A stretch of DNA of 37,840 bases from a bacterium (GCA_020852295.1 JADZBC010000011.1:1-37840), one strand, 5' to 3'. Positions 1 through 8,968 are shown, counted from the first letter of the stretch. Numbers and translations: made by a program. The notes: generated from the sequence alone by a model not told the origin.

Positions 1-187
1 CCTGATTTACACCCCAAGTCAGAGCATCGGCAGTCAGGATCTCACGAAAATGCCCAATATGATAGCTTGCCGAGGGACTAATGCCACTCGATACTACGAT
101 CTTGTCTTCGGAGTAGTGATTTGCGATGTTCTGAGCCGCTACATTTATCCAGTAGTTAGACTCCGAACCATTTGCAGGTGTATTCAT
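1..187 (-). CDS. lysS: Class I lysyl-tRNA synthetase, N-terminal part (cut by window edge)
   Basis: Attaches lysine to tRNA-Lys in the cytoplasm. Only the first 62 residues are present; the gene continues beyond position 1. The segment VVSSGISPS followed by the nucleotide-binding HIGH motif (residues 43-46) and FREILTADAL matches the N terminus of class I LysRS, an archaeal-type enzyme also found in spirochaetes, some alphaproteobacteria and candidate-phyla bacteria, not the common class II enzyme. The ATG at 187 lies 6 nt after a TATAAT box (194-199), so the mRNA is probably leaderless. It is downstream of greA on the same strand, but has its own -10 box overlapping the end of greA. The identification rests on a short but very characteristic segment. 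Confidence 0.85.
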   Translation of the reverse strand, partial: MNTPANGSESNYWINVAAQNIANHYSEDKIVVSSGISPSASYHIGHFREILTADALTWGVNQ

Positions 188-193
188 AGAAGT

Positions 194-199
194 ATTATA
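194..199 (-). promoter_or_regulatory. -10 box for leaderless lysS
   Basis: TATAAT on the minus strand, 6 nt from the lysS ATG. The predicted transcription start falls on or next to the A of the ATG. The -35 region overlaps the greA stop codon and is weak. Confidence 0.6.
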
Positions 200-219
200 G
201 GTCGTATTACTATCTGTCG

Positions 220-684
220 CTAGCCGATGTCGACGATTTCGTACACGATAGTTCCAGCTGGAACCTCGACTTCTACGGCATCGCCTTTTTTGCTGCCGAG
301 CAAAGCTTTGCCGATTGGTGACTCATTGGAGATCTTACCGCTCGATGGGTCAGCTTCGGTGCTGCCAACAATCTCAAACAGCTGCTCGCCCTCGGCTACC
401 TTCACTTTCACCTTTGAGCCGATGGCTACCGTCCCACCCTTACTGCGCTTGATAGTCTTGGCGTGTTTGATGATATTTTCAATCTCCGCAATGCGGCCCT
501 CAATGAAGACCTGTCGGTCTTTTGCATCATCCCAGCTTGAATTCTCACTCAAATCACCAAACTCTTTTGCTTCTTTTAATGCTTTCGTGACTTCTTTCCG
601 CTTCGTGGTTACCAAGTCATCCAACTCTTCCTGTAGCTTCGCGAGCCCCTCTTCACTCAGATAAAATTCTTTTTTCCTGTTCAT
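220..684 (-). CDS. greA: Transcription elongation factor GreA
   Basis: Rescues backtracked RNA polymerase by stimulating cleavage of the 3' end of the transcript. From the chosen start the protein has 154 residues, normal for the family (about 158). The N-terminal half is the coiled coil, with the tip motif GDLSENSSWDDAK carrying the acidic Asp and Glu that reach the polymerase active site. The C-terminal half is the FKBP-like domain (GSKVKVKV to VYEIVDI). Two starts are possible: GTG at 690 and ATG at 684. The GGAAAGGG stretch upstream is about 10 nt from the ATG but only 4 from the GTG, so I choose the ATG. A small hairpin separates it from mrdA, so it is probably a separate transcription unit. 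Confidence 0.92.
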   Translation of the reverse strand: MNRKKEFYLSEEGLAKLQEELDDLVTTKRKEVTKALKEAKEFGDLSENSSWDDAKDRQVFIEGRIAEIENIIKHAKTIKRSKGGTVAIGSKVKVKVAEGEQLFEIVGSTEADPSSGKISNESPIGKALLGSKKGDAVEVEVPAGTIVYEIVDIG

Positions 685-734
685 AAACACAGAACCCTTT
701 CCGCCGTTTGATCGGCAGACGTCACTCAGTTTAA

Positions 735-756
735 CTAAAAATGGGCCTCAGCCCGT
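735..756 (-). terminator. Weak intrinsic terminator after mrdA
   Basis: On the minus strand a 6-bp stem (GGGC tgag GCCC plus two weaker pairs) is followed by ATTTTTAG, downstream of mrdA and upstream of greA. The stem is short, so efficiency is doubtful. Confidence 0.4.
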
Positions 757-855
757 CACCCTCCGGCGCTTTTTAACTTGCGCGAGTACGTCCATTACAT
801 GAAGTTTGTTTTACATTCTACTCCGTTGATTTGATCTGTCAAGCGAGAAATCTCA

Positions 856-2829
856 CTAAGGTCGGCCACCAAAATACCATTTCAAGATATTGCGCGTCAC
901 GGGTGCCGCAAAAAGCGCTCCCTCACCAGCATTCTCAACGAGCGTCACAATGGCAATCTGCGGCTTGTCGGCCGGTGCGTAAGCGATGAACCAAGCATGG
1001 GGCTTGGTACGCGGATTTTTGCCATCAAAGCCTTCTGAGCTTGTCTCGGCAGTTCCAGTCTTAGCCGCTACTTTGACTGACACCTCGGCCTTGATCAGAC
1101 AACAACCAGTTCCCTCTTCGACCACCTTCTCCATGCCAACCTGTACGGTTCTGATATTTTCAGGTGAGATAAAGCCCTTACCGGCAACTTCAGGCTTAAT
1201 TTCCTGCACAACCTTACCGCTATTGTCCACGATACTCTTTGCGAAATGAGGTACATAGACTGTGCCACCATTAGCCACCGTGCCCAAGGCAACAGCGAGC
1301 TGTAGCGGTGTTATTCTCATATCACCCTGACCGATCGACATATTGTACGTGTCACCAACATACCAGGGCTCTCCGGTCTTCGCCTCTTTCGAGTCTGGTG
1401 TCGGCAGATAGCCAGCCGACTCATCCGCAAGATCAACGCCTGTCCGCTTACCAAGGCCAAATTTCTTGTAGTAGTCAACCAGCCGATCAATGCCGAGGCC
1501 CTTGAAACCCTGAAATCCACCACCAACGATGTAGTAGAAAACATCTGAACTCAAAGAAATTGCCCGAATCACATTGACGAGCCCAAGGGCCTTGCTGTCA
1601 TAGCCCTTGAAGGTATACACGACTGATGGATTGTAAATATTGGGGACGTCGATCTTACCTTTGTCATCGATCGTTGTCGAAGCAGAAATCACCCCCTCCT
1701 GGAGCGCTGCCGAGGAAATAAATGGCTTGATCGTTGAACCAATCGGATAGCTCCCACCAAGCACGCGATTAAACAGTGGGTTGTTTGGGTCGCTCAAAAG
1801 CTTACTATAGTCGGTCTGCGAGATGCCCTTTGCAAACAGATTATTGTCGTATGTCGGATAATTGACCGCGCCGAGCACCTGACCATTTTGTGGGTTGAGC
1901 GCGATACTGACACCCCGATTACTGCCGGCTCGCTCGACACCTTCCTTGAGATACTGAGCCATCTTTTTCTGAAGATCACCGTCGATCGACAGCATGAGAT
2001 TATTGCCCGGTTGAGCAGGATAAGCCGCCAGAGATTTGAGTCGACGACCAGTAGCATCAACTTCAACTCGCTCCTTGCCGTCGACACCTTTGAGTTCCTT
2101 CTCGTAATAGGATTCGAGGCCACTCTTACCGATATAGGCGGTCGGTAGGTAATCGGGGTTTCGCTTGTACTCTTCAGCTGATATGCGCCCGATGTAGCCC
2201 AAGAAGTGTGACAAGCTCCCGCCGTCAAGATACTCTCGGGTCGGATTGACATCGACATCTACGCCTTGTAGTAGGGGGCCTTTTTCGTCAAAGCTAAGGG
2301 TTTGCTCGCGATTTATATTTTCAGCGACAAGCACAGGCTGGGTGTAGTATAGACCGGACGCTTCGGCTTTTTTCTTGACCTCATCGACCGGAATTGCCAA
2401 TATCTTGGCCACGGTTTTGTAGACCTCCGTCCGCTTTGTCTCGTCGGGCGGCAGCAGCGATGGATTAATTGTCAGATCAAAGTTTGCCTGATTGCGCGCT
2501 AACAACTTACCGGCATTGTCATAGATCGCTCCACGTGGCGCGCGAATAGTGAACTCGCGCACACGGTTGCCTTCAGCGAGACTCTGATTGCGCTGGCCGT
2601 TGGCAATCTGTAGATTGAAAAGCTGCCACGACAATAGTCCACCAATGACTATCACCGCAAAAAGGTAAACCGGCACAAATCGTCGACTGATTGGATCTTC
2701 GAGGTTGATCGCATCACTACTACCACTCAACGCCGCGGCTGCCCAGTCCTCACTAGCGATTACGGTCTGCTCTTTTTTTGATTGTCGATAGGAAATTGCT
2801 CGGTTGTAGAAATCTCCGAATATATTCAT
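856..2829 (-). CDS. mrdA: Penicillin-binding protein 2 (elongasome transpeptidase)
   Basis: Cross-links peptidoglycan during cylindrical growth, paired with the RodA polymerase (encoded at 36430-37533) and MreBCD. The protein has 657 residues: a cytoplasmic tail (1-51), one membrane anchor (about 52-72), the dimerisation domain starting at FTIRAPRGAIYD (about 93-104), and the transpeptidase domain. Catalytic motifs are STIK (365-368, nucleophile S365), SSD (427-429, in place of the usual SxN) and KTGT (590-593). GGGAGGG lies a few bases before the ATG. It is the last gene of the mreB-mreC-mreD-mrdA cluster, 12 nt after mreD. CC at 576-577 is unusual for an extracytoplasmic domain. Assignment to the PBP2 class is secure from the motifs and the neighbours. 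Confidence 0.95.
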   Translation of the reverse strand: MNIFGDFYNRAISYRQSKKEQTVIASEDWAAAALSGSSDAINLEDPISRRFVPVYLFAVIVIGGLLSWQLFNLQIANGQRNQSLAEGNRVREFTIRAPRGAIYDNAGKLLARNQANFDLTINPSLLPPDETKRTEVYKTVAKILAIPVDEVKKKAEASGLYYTQPVLVAENINREQTLSFDEKGPLLQGVDVDVNPTREYLDGGSLSHFLGYIGRISAEEYKRNPDYLPTAYIGKSGLESYYEKELKGVDGKERVEVDATGRRLKSLAAYPAQPGNNLMLSIDGDLQKKMAQYLKEGVERAGSNRGVSIALNPQNGQVLGAVNYPTYDNNLFAKGISQTDYSKLLSDPNNPLFNRVLGGSYPIGSTIKPFISSAALQEGVISASTTIDDKGKIDVPNIYNPSVVYTFKGYDSKALGLVNVIRAISLSSDVFYYIVGGGFQGFKGLGIDRLVDYYKKFGLGKRTGVDLADESAGYLPTPDSKEAKTGEPWYVGDTYNMSIGQGDMRITPLQLAVALGTVANGGTVYVPHFAKSIVDNSGKVVQEIKPEVAGKGFISPENIRTVQVGMEKVVEEGTGCCLIKAEVSVKVAAKTGTAETSSEGFDGKNPRTKPHAWFIAYAPADKPQIAIVTLVENAGEGALFAAPVTRNILKWYFGGRP

Positions 2830-2841
2830 GCGCCCTCCCCG

Positions 2842-3336
2842 CTAGCGATGTAATCGCAGACGTGCTTGCTGATCTTTCGTTCGTCGTAGCTGGCCTATGC
2901 CGATAATTGCCAGCAGAATGACTTCATTATATATCATTTCGACGACAATGCGGCCGAGTAATGCCATCCACGGTCGACTCACACCGACTTGCAGGTAGCT
3001 AATCGCGATTGCGAAATTATAGGCAATGGTCATGATGACGAGCAAAAGCGATTGGGCCAAGGCGCGCAACCGCAGTTCCTCCAAATGAAAGATAGCCTTG
3101 CAGGCAAGACCCACCAAAAAGAAAAAGGCCATATTGAGACCAAAATTTGCACCAGAGAAAATGTCGAAAATAAATGCAGCCGGCAATGCAAAACCCAGTA
3201 CGACACCAAGGCGTTCGCGGGCGCTGATGATGATAACCGCTATGAGGAGTAAGTTGGGCTTAATGTTCCACCCAAACTTTCCCAACTGAAGCGTCACCAC
3301 TGCAAGCCATGCACAGACATATCGAACGATTCTCAT
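2842..3336 (-). CDS. mreD: Rod shape-determining protein MreD
   Basis: An integral membrane protein of the elongasome that links MreC and the cell-wall enzymes. The 164 residues are almost entirely hydrophobic, with about five predicted membrane segments and a basic C terminus (LRRTKDQQARLRLHR). The sequence itself is poorly conserved in this family; the assignment depends on size, topology and its position between mreC and mrdA. Its start overlaps the mreC stop codon by 4 nt (ATGA), which suggests translational coupling. Confidence 0.85.
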   Translation of the reverse strand: MRIVRYVCAWLAVVTLQLGKFGWNIKPNLLLIAVIIISARERLGVVLGFALPAAFIFDIFSGANFGLNMAFFFLVGLACKAIFHLEELRLRALAQSLLLVIMTIAYNFAIAISYLQVGVSRPWMALLGRIVVEMIYNEVILLAIIGIGQLRRTKDQQARLRLHR

Positions 3337-4130
3337 TTGTTTGCTGAAGTTACCACAAAAACAATTTCGAGCTTATTCAGGTTAATCGCAGGCTTGACGT
3401 CGGCCGTCTGAAAAATCGCGTTATCGCTACGCTCAACCGATTCAACCTGACCGATAACAATTCCCTTTGGCACCAATTCGCTACCGGCGGTAATAATTGT
3501 CTCACCTACTTTAATGACTTCGTTCTGGGCTATTCGATCCATCACGTAGCCCTGACCAATCTGCCCTTTAATTGTGCCTTGAGCTCGGTTATCTTGCCCA
3601 AGCGCCCGTATCCGAAAATCTGGATCGGCCGCCAGAAACACCTGAGAGCTAAACGTACTCACATTCTCAATCAAGCCAACCAGTACCCCATTGCTGATTA
3701 CCGCCATTCCCTGTTTCACACCCGAGTTGCTACCCCGATCGATTGTGACGAAACGACGAACATTATCTGGCTCATAGCCAACCACGCGAGCTGGAGCCAG
3801 CGTAAGATTTTGTCGCGCCGAAAAACCAAGTTGGCTACGAAGCTGGTCGTTTTCATAGCTTATCTCTTTGACATTGGCAAGTTGTTGCTTCAACTCGGCA
3901 ACTTGTGTTTCCAGATCTTTATTTTGCTTCGCGATCGAGCCGAGCGAACCAAATAGCCGCACATTGTCGGCGACAGAATTACCAACATTACCAACCACTC
4001 GAACCACAGGAGCAAAAATCGCATCGACCACAATGCGCACCGGTCGAAGCCAGCCTAAGAAATTGAGCATGACGAGTAGGAGCGAAATACCAAGCGCAAC
4101 AACGAGACTAGTACGCACTTTTTTCTGCAC
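3333..4130 (-). CDS. mreC: Cell shape protein MreC
   Basis: A periplasmic/extracytoplasmic scaffold that activates PBP2-RodA. It has 265 residues: one N-terminal membrane segment (about 10-30), a coiled coil (about 65-95, rich in Q, K and L) for dimerisation, and the two beta-barrel MreC domain, with family motifs PARVVGYEPDN, TIDRGSNSGVKQGMAV and GLIENVS. Length is typical. It follows mreB by 3 nt and overlaps mreD by 4 nt, so the cluster is almost certainly one operon. Confidence 0.93.
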   Translation of the reverse strand: MQKKVRTSLVVALGISLLLVMLNFLGWLRPVRIVVDAIFAPVVRVVGNVGNSVADNVRLFGSLGSIAKQNKDLETQVAELKQQLANVKEISYENDQLRSQLGFSARQNLTLAPARVVGYEPDNVRRFVTIDRGSNSGVKQGMAVISNGVLVGLIENVSTFSSQVFLAADPDFRIRALGQDNRAQGTIKGQIGQGYVMDRIAQNEVIKVGETIITAGSELVPKGIVIGQVESVERSDNAIFQTADVKPAINLNKLEIVFVVTSANK

Positions 4131-4133
4131 TGC

Positions 4134-5186
4134 TTAACGCCTCTTCTTGTCGTACTGGGTAGCCACTAAGACATCACGCAAGGTGTCGAGGTCTTCAAGT
4201 ACGAGGCCGGTACCGCGCACAACGGCCGTTAGGGGGTCATCAGCAATGTGTACAGGCATCTTGGTCTGTGAAGCCAGTAATGAATCAAGACCACGCAAGA
4301 GCGCGCCACCACCGGCCAAAAAGATCCCCTTATCCATAATGTCGGCAATCAACTCTGGCGGAGTCTCCTCAATAGTGCTCTTGACGGCGTCAACAATCGC
4401 TCTGACACTTTTACTCAGTGCTGCCCGCACTTGATCAGAATTTATAATAATTTCTTTCGGAAGCCCGGTGACAATATCACGACCCCGTATCGGCGCTTCT
4501 AGTACTTGCCCGACTTTAGCTGCCGAACCGATATTGATCTTGATGGTCTCAGCGGTGCGCTCACCGACCTGCAAATTAAACTCTTCCTTGGCGTAGTTGA
4601 TGATGTCTTCAGTCAACTCGTCACCAGCAATTCGTATACTTCGACTGGCGACGATTCCCCCCAGCGAGATCACCGCTACTTCTGAAGTTCCGCCGCCGAT
4701 ATCGACGATCATACTGCCAGCCGCGTCGTGTACTGGTAGATGTGAACCAACTGCCGCGGCCATCGGCTCTTCAATCAAAAAGGCCTGGCGTGCACCTGCA
4801 TTGGTGGTGGCATCCTCAACCGCGCGTTTTTCCACCTCAGTCACACCTGAGGGTAAACCAACCACGACACGTGGGCGCGGGAAAAATGCAAAGGACTCTT
4901 TGTGAACCTTCTCAATGAAATACTTGAGCATCTGCTCGGTGATTTCAAAATCACTCACCACTCCATCGACCAGCGGTCGTGACGCTACGATATTGGCCGG
5001 CGTTTTACCAACCATTCGCTTCGCCTCGTCACCAATCGCCAGGATTTGCTTAGTGCGCGTGTTGACCGCGACAACGGATGGCTCATTGATAATAATCCCC
5101 TTACCACGTACATACACGAGGGTATTCGCGGTACCGAGATCAATACCAATATCGTGCGAAAATTTTCCCAATAGGTTGTTGAGCAT
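4134..5186 (-). CDS. mreB: Rod shape-determining actin homologue MreB
   Basis: Forms membrane-associated filaments that orient cell-wall synthesis. The 350 residues carry the actin-fold phosphate 1 loop (DIGIDLGTANTLVY, near residue 12), the phosphate 2 loop DIGGGTSEVAV (about residue 165) and the adenosine motif AGGGALLRGLD near the C terminus. AAGGAA sits 5 nt before the ATG. It is the first gene of the mre-mrdA operon. A TACACT box about 22 nt before the ATG could be its -10 element, but the -35 is weak. Its presence implies a rod-like or polarised growth step even in a very small cell. Confidence 0.97.
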   Translation of the reverse strand: MLNNLLGKFSHDIGIDLGTANTLVYVRGKGIIINEPSVVAVNTRTKQILAIGDEAKRMVGKTPANIVASRPLVDGVVSDFEITEQMLKYFIEKVHKESFAFFPRPRVVVGLPSGVTEVEKRAVEDATTNAGARQAFLIEEPMAAAVGSHLPVHDAAGSMIVDIGGGTSEVAVISLGGIVASRSIRIAGDELTEDIINYAKEEFNLQVGERTAETIKINIGSAAKVGQVLEAPIRGRDIVTGLPKEIIINSDQVRAALSKSVRAIVDAVKSTIEETPPELIADIMDKGIFLAGGGALLRGLDSLLASQTKMPVHIADDPLTAVVRGTGLVLEDLDTLRDVLVATQYDKKRR

Positions 5187-5239
5187 ATTTATTCCTTAAC
5201 TCTAGTGTAACAAGCCGAGGCGAGCCGTACCAGATGGAA

Positions 5240-5989
5240 TCAGCGCAAAATACCCGTAACGGCCAAAAACGCCAGTAGATTGTTGATGGTATGCAGGACA
5301 ATACCGGGGATGATACTGCCAAGTCGACGATACATCAGCGCCAAAATAATACCGAGGATGAAGGTATATATCGCAACATTGGCCTGAAAATGCAACACAG
5401 CAAAGGTGAGACTCGTCAGTAGCAACCCGAAAAATGGGCCAAAGCTTTTTTCAAAGGCCGGCAGAACAAAGCCACGAAACTGGATTTCCTCGATGATTGG
5501 CGCAATCAAAACGGAGGCAGCAAAGCTCACGATCAACCCCCAATGTGAGCGACCAAACTCAAAGGCGGGTGACTGCGCTTCATTTACATCAATGCTCGGG
5601 AAAAGCACTGCCACGAGCGTAAACACCACAATGACACTCAAACTAAAGCCAACGTAGACCCCTAGAATCGTCAAAATGCTTTTGATCCAGGGAAACTTCT
5701 TCAGACCGAAATCGCTCCATTTTTTCCCGTAACGTCTGAGCACCCACCAGAGGAGTAGCCACTCAATCGCCAAAGTCAGTAGGTAGCGAATAGCCCCCGG
5801 CATTAAGCCGTCTGAAACCAGAAATTGGCCTACCGCGCGCGGATATAAACCGAGCCGACCAAGGCCAATCACAATCAATAACACGATGGCGGGGAGAGCG
5901 ACGGTTAAGCCTAATACAATAATGACATCGGCGAAGCCCCAGGCAGGTGCCGGGATGAGGTTTTTCTTCTTAGCGGGCGTGCTGCTCAC
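5240..5989 (-). CDS. CPBP-family (CAAX protease/bacteriocin-processing) membrane protease
   Basis: A predicted intramembrane glutamate protease of the ABI/CPBP family. The 249-residue protein has about seven to eight membrane segments. The three family motifs are present: EEIQFR (EExxxR, about residue 167), FxxxH in FAVLHF, and HTINN near the C terminus. Bacterial members have varied or unknown substrates (peptide processing, immunity, regulation), so no substrate can be named. Its start overlaps the rseP stop by 4 nt, so it is co-expressed with the site-2 protease. Together they form a pair of intramembrane proteases downstream of uppS, in the position where other bacteria often have proS or outer-membrane assembly genes. 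Confidence 0.85.
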   Translation of the reverse strand: MSSTPAKKKNLIPAPAWGFADVIIVLGLTVALPAIVLLIVIGLGRLGLYPRAVGQFLVSDGLMPGAIRYLLTLAIEWLLLWWVLRRYGKKWSDFGLKKFPWIKSILTILGVYVGFSLSVIVVFTLVAVLFPSIDVNEAQSPAFEFGRSHWGLIVSFAASVLIAPIIEEIQFRGFVLPAFEKSFGPFFGLLLTSLTFAVLHFQANVAIYTFILGIILALMYRRLGSIIPGIVLHTINNLLAFLAVTGILR

Positions 5990-7068
5990 TTCCCAAATCG
6001 ACTTATGTCGGATAGCGCCACAAAGATCATGAGTCCGATCAAAGCCACGAAACCAACCAGATGGAGTGCGTTTTCGACACGGTGCGAGACGCGAATATTG
6101 CGTCGGTTGAGCAGTACTAACAGCCAGCGACCACCATCAAGCGCCGGGATCGGCAGAGCATTGATCACACCAAGCGAGAGAGAGATCGATGCCATTAGGG
6201 CTAGCACATATTGCCAGCCAAACTTCATGACTTCTCCAAAGATCATCGTGATGCCGATTGGTCCCGTCACACCATCGGTCACCTTCGCTTGGGTAAATAG
6301 GCTGACAATCAGACCACCAAAGGCGCCAATCGTGGCAACTACCAGCTTGGCCATGATTCCAACTGCTGCGATTGGCGCTTGGTACCACGGGTAGCGAGCC
6401 AGTTTCATATTGAATGCCGCGACACCAAGTACACCCGCCTTCTCGTCTTGACCAAGTGTCACACGATAATCTTTGTCTCGTCCATCCTCGCGAAGCGTAA
6501 CGGTTACTTCATCGCCCTTATGATCTTTAGTGAACGCACGCAACTGCTCATTTGAGTCGAGCTTCTGTCCGTCGATTGCTACGAGCACCTTACCGGCTGT
6601 TATGCCAGCTTTTTCGGCGGGCGACCCTTTGGCGACCTGAAACACTGTCAAACTTGGATCGTCTGATTTGATCGGCGCAATTGGCCCAAAGCTTGGCGCC
6701 GTTTCGAAATAGACAGGCGGCAGTCCGGTTGCACACAGTAGCGTAATAATGGCGTAAGCCAGGCCGATATTCATCGTCACACCAGCCAGTAAGATCTTGG
6801 TCTTTACCCAAGTGGACTGTGCTGCAAAACTATCCTTTGCCTTGTCGGAGCCAACTTCACCACGCAGGCGCACAAAACCACCCAAGGGCAGTAAGTTGAT
6901 TGTGTAGAGTGTTTTTTTACCCTGCCAACCAAAAAGCTTTGGCGGAAAACCAATACCAAACTCCTCGACCTTGACACCGGCCCGGCGGGCGGCGATAAAG
7001 TGGCCAAGTTCATGAATGATTACGAGTAACGAAAAAGCAAAAACGACGAGAATAATCGTCAAAATCAT
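5986..7068 (-). CDS. rseP: Site-2 metalloprotease RseP
   Basis: Cleaves membrane-spanning regulators (anti-sigma factors, signal-peptide remnants) inside the bilayer. In 360 residues: first membrane helix with the zinc motif HELGH at 19-23, a PDZ domain (about 130-215, from PSLTVFQVAKGSPAEKAG), and the second conserved motif NALPIPALDGGRW near residue 310 containing the third zinc ligand Asp. The order uppS-rseP is kept from other bacteria, but cdsA and dxr, which normally lie between them, are missing; the rseP start overlaps the uppS stop by one base. A possible substrate in this window is the HxxxCxxC membrane protein at 16855-17349, which is speculation. Confidence 0.93.
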   Translation of the reverse strand: MILTIILVVFAFSLLVIIHELGHFIAARRAGVKVEEFGIGFPPKLFGWQGKKTLYTINLLPLGGFVRLRGEVGSDKAKDSFAAQSTWVKTKILLAGVTMNIGLAYAIITLLCATGLPPVYFETAPSFGPIAPIKSDDPSLTVFQVAKGSPAEKAGITAGKVLVAIDGQKLDSNEQLRAFTKDHKGDEVTVTLREDGRDKDYRVTLGQDEKAGVLGVAAFNMKLARYPWYQAPIAAVGIMAKLVVATIGAFGGLIVSLFTQAKVTDGVTGPIGITMIFGEVMKFGWQYVLALMASISLSLGVINALPIPALDGGRWLLVLLNRRNIRVSHRVENALHLVGFVALIGLMIFVALSDISRFGK

Positions 7069-7772
7069 TATTTACCAAATCTCCTGCTTCTATTGTGATA
7101 GTGTTCGAGCACATTATCAAGCTTATGCTCGTCAAAATCTGGCCAATAGGCGGGTTCGAAGTATAACTCGGCGTAGGCGGCCTCCCAAAGTAGAAAGTTA
7201 CTCGTGCGTTGCTCACCAGAAGTACGAACGATCAGATCGGGATCTGGCACTTGCGGTGCGTAGAGATATTGCTGCACAAGCTCAGGACTAACTGACTGCG
7301 GGTCGATTTTTTCTTTGAGCATTGATTGGATAGCCTCAACGATCTCCTGGCGACCACCATAATTAAAGCAAACGCAGAGCGTCCCGCGGCTGTTATCTTT
7401 CGTCTGCTCAACCGCGTTCTCGATCGCACGACGGAGCTTATCGTCGACATTATCGCGACTGCCAAGCCAAACCAAACGGATACCTCGCTCATTCAGCTCA
7501 GCCAAATCTTTGACACTCATCTGGTATGCAAAGTCCATCAGGAAGCTCACCTCATCCTTCGATCGCTGCCAATTTTCGGTCGAGAAGATATAGGCACTCA
7601 CGTACTCGACACCACGATCAAAGCAGGCTTCGGTAATTTTCTTAAGGTTTTCGTAGCCACGACGGTGTCCTTCGAGCGTGGGTAGCTTGTGGTCTTTTGC
7701 CCAGCGCCGATTGCCATCGAGGATAAATCCGATGTGTCGCGGGACGCTGTTTTGTGGCGACTCAGCGGCCAA
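7068..7772 (-). CDS. uppS: Undecaprenyl diphosphate synthase (cis-prenyltransferase)
   Basis: Makes the C55 lipid carrier for cell-wall precursors from FPP and isopentenyl diphosphate. The protein has 234 residues. The signature FILDGNRRWAK contains the catalytic Asp (residue 19) and substrate-binding Arg and Trp residues; the C-terminal RTSGEQRTSNFLLW and EPAYWPDF motifs are also complete. The start is TTG at 7772, directly after the frr stop, with GGAG about 7 nt upstream inside the end of frr. The lack of dxr and cdsA next to it fits an organism that obtains isoprenoid and phospholipid precursors elsewhere. Confidence 0.95.
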   Translation of the reverse strand: MAAESPQNSVPRHIGFILDGNRRWAKDHKLPTLEGHRRGYENLKKITEACFDRGVEYVSAYIFSTENWQRSKDEVSFLMDFAYQMSVKDLAELNERGIRLVWLGSRDNVDDKLRRAIENAVEQTKDNSRGTLCVCFNYGGRQEIVEAIQSMLKEKIDPQSVSPELVQQYLYAPQVPDPDLIVRTSGEQRTSNFLLWEAAYAELYFEPAYWPDFDEHKLDNVLEHYHNRSRRFGK

Positions 7773-8333
7773 TTAGATCTCCATGATTTCAGATTGTTTT
7801 TGCTGCAAGAGTGCGTCAGCTTGCTTCTGGAAATCCTCAATGAGCTTATTGAGCTCTTTTTCGAGCCGACGCGAATCATCTTCAGTGATCTGCTTATCTT
7901 TGAGGGCTCGCTTGGCTTGATCCATGCCGTCATGACGAGCGTTGCGCAGGCTAACCTTGGCGCCCTCGGCCTTCTCACCAAGGAGTTTTGCGAGCTGCGT
8001 ACGGCGCTCTTCGGTCATTGGCGGAATGTTGATCTTGACCATCAGTCCATCGGTTGCCGGATTAAGCCCCAGTGCTTGATTTTCGCGAATGGCCTTCTCG
8101 ATCATCGGTAAGTTACCGCGATCCCACGGCTGTACCAAAATCGTCCGAGCATCAGGAGTAGTAACGTTGGCGATTTGCTTCAGCGGCATCTGCTGGCCAT
8201 AGACATCAACCTTAACGCCATCAAGCAAACTAGCTGAGGCGCGGCTGCCACGCACCGACCCAAGCTCTTGCTCAAAATGAGCAATTGCCTGAGTCATCTT
8301 CATTTTGGTGTCACGTATATATTGGTCAATCAT
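7773..8333 (-). CDS. frr: Ribosome recycling factor
   Basis: Splits post-termination ribosomes together with EF-G. It has 186 residues, the standard length. Family motifs: the N-terminal helix, VRGSRASASLLDGVKV, QPWDRGNLPMIEKAI, then IPPMTEERRTQLAKLLGEKAEGAK. It ends exactly where uppS begins. It usually follows pyrH; here pyrH is absent and frr follows tsf after 27 nt that hold a separate extended -10 promoter, predicted to give a nearly leaderless mRNA. Confidence 0.97.
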   Translation of the reverse strand: MIDQYIRDTKMKMTQAIAHFEQELGSVRGSRASASLLDGVKVDVYGQQMPLKQIANVTTPDARTILVQPWDRGNLPMIEKAIRENQALGLNPATDGLMVKINIPPMTEERRTQLAKLLGEKAEGAKVSLRNARHDGMDQAKRALKDKQITEDDSRRLEKELNKLIEDFQKQADALLQQKQSEIMEI

Positions 8334-8342
8334 AGTGGCATC

Positions 8343-8351
8343 ATTATAGCA
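8343..8351 (-). promoter_or_regulatory. Extended -10 promoter for leaderless frr
   Basis: TGC-TATAAT on the minus strand in the 27-nt gap between tsf and frr. The box ends 9 nt before the frr ATG, leaving an mRNA leader of about 3 nt. The -35 region falls in the end of tsf and is not recognisable, as is common for extended -10 promoters. Confidence 0.6.
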
Positions 8352-8360
8352 CTTTGCGCG

Positions 8361-8963
8361 CTACACTTCGTCGCTTTGGCCAAGCTCCATGCGGACAAAT
8401 CGCTTGACGATAATGTTCTCACCGACCTTCGCAATCATCGACTTAGTAAGCTCTTCGATGCTGGTGGCTGGATCCTTTACGAAGGCTTGCTTGTTGAGAC
8501 AAATACCTTCGTAAAACTTATTGAGCTTGCCTTCGACAATCTTGTCAGCGTGTTCAGCCGGCTTGCCGCTGGCGATAACTTCTTCTTTGTAAACAGCCTT
8601 TTCTTTTTCCACAACATCAGCGGGAACATCCTCTGGGTTGAGATACTCTGGGTTGGCTGCCGCAACGTGCATACATAGATCACGGACAAAATCCTGGAAG
8701 TCTTCGGTGCGCGCTACAAAGTCAGTTTCACAAGCAACTTCGACGAGTACACCAATCTTCCCGCCGTGGACATAGCTACCAACGAGACCATTTTCGGTTG
8801 CTCGATCAGCTTTCTTGGCAGCCGAGGCAATACCTTTCTTGCGCAACAGTTCCATAGCTTTTTCTTGATCGCCGTTTGCCTCTTCGAGGGCTCGCTTGGC
8901 ATCCATCATGCCGGCACCACTCATATCACGAAGCTTCTTGACGTCTTCTGCAGTAATACTCAT
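8361..8963 (-). CDS. tsf: Translation elongation factor Ts
   Basis: Nucleotide-exchange factor for EF-Tu. It has 200 residues, the short bacterial form. Visible are the N-terminal UBA-like domain (VKKLRDMSGAGMMDAKRALEE), the KGIASAAKKADR linker and the EF-Tu-contacting motif CETDFVAR (about 78-85). The C terminus is the reduced dimerisation region with VRMELGQ. It starts 5 nt after rpsB, the nearly universal rpsB-tsf pair, and shares the rpsB promoter. Confidence 0.97.
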   Translation of the reverse strand: MSITAEDVKKLRDMSGAGMMDAKRALEEANGDQEKAMELLRKKGIASAAKKADRATENGLVGSYVHGGKIGVLVEVACETDFVARTEDFQDFVRDLCMHVAAANPEYLNPEDVPADVVEKEKAVYKEEVIASGKPAEHADKIVEGKLNKFYEGICLNKQAFVKDPATSIEELTKSMIAKVGENIIVKRFVRMELGQSDEV

Positions 8964-8968
8964 ATATC

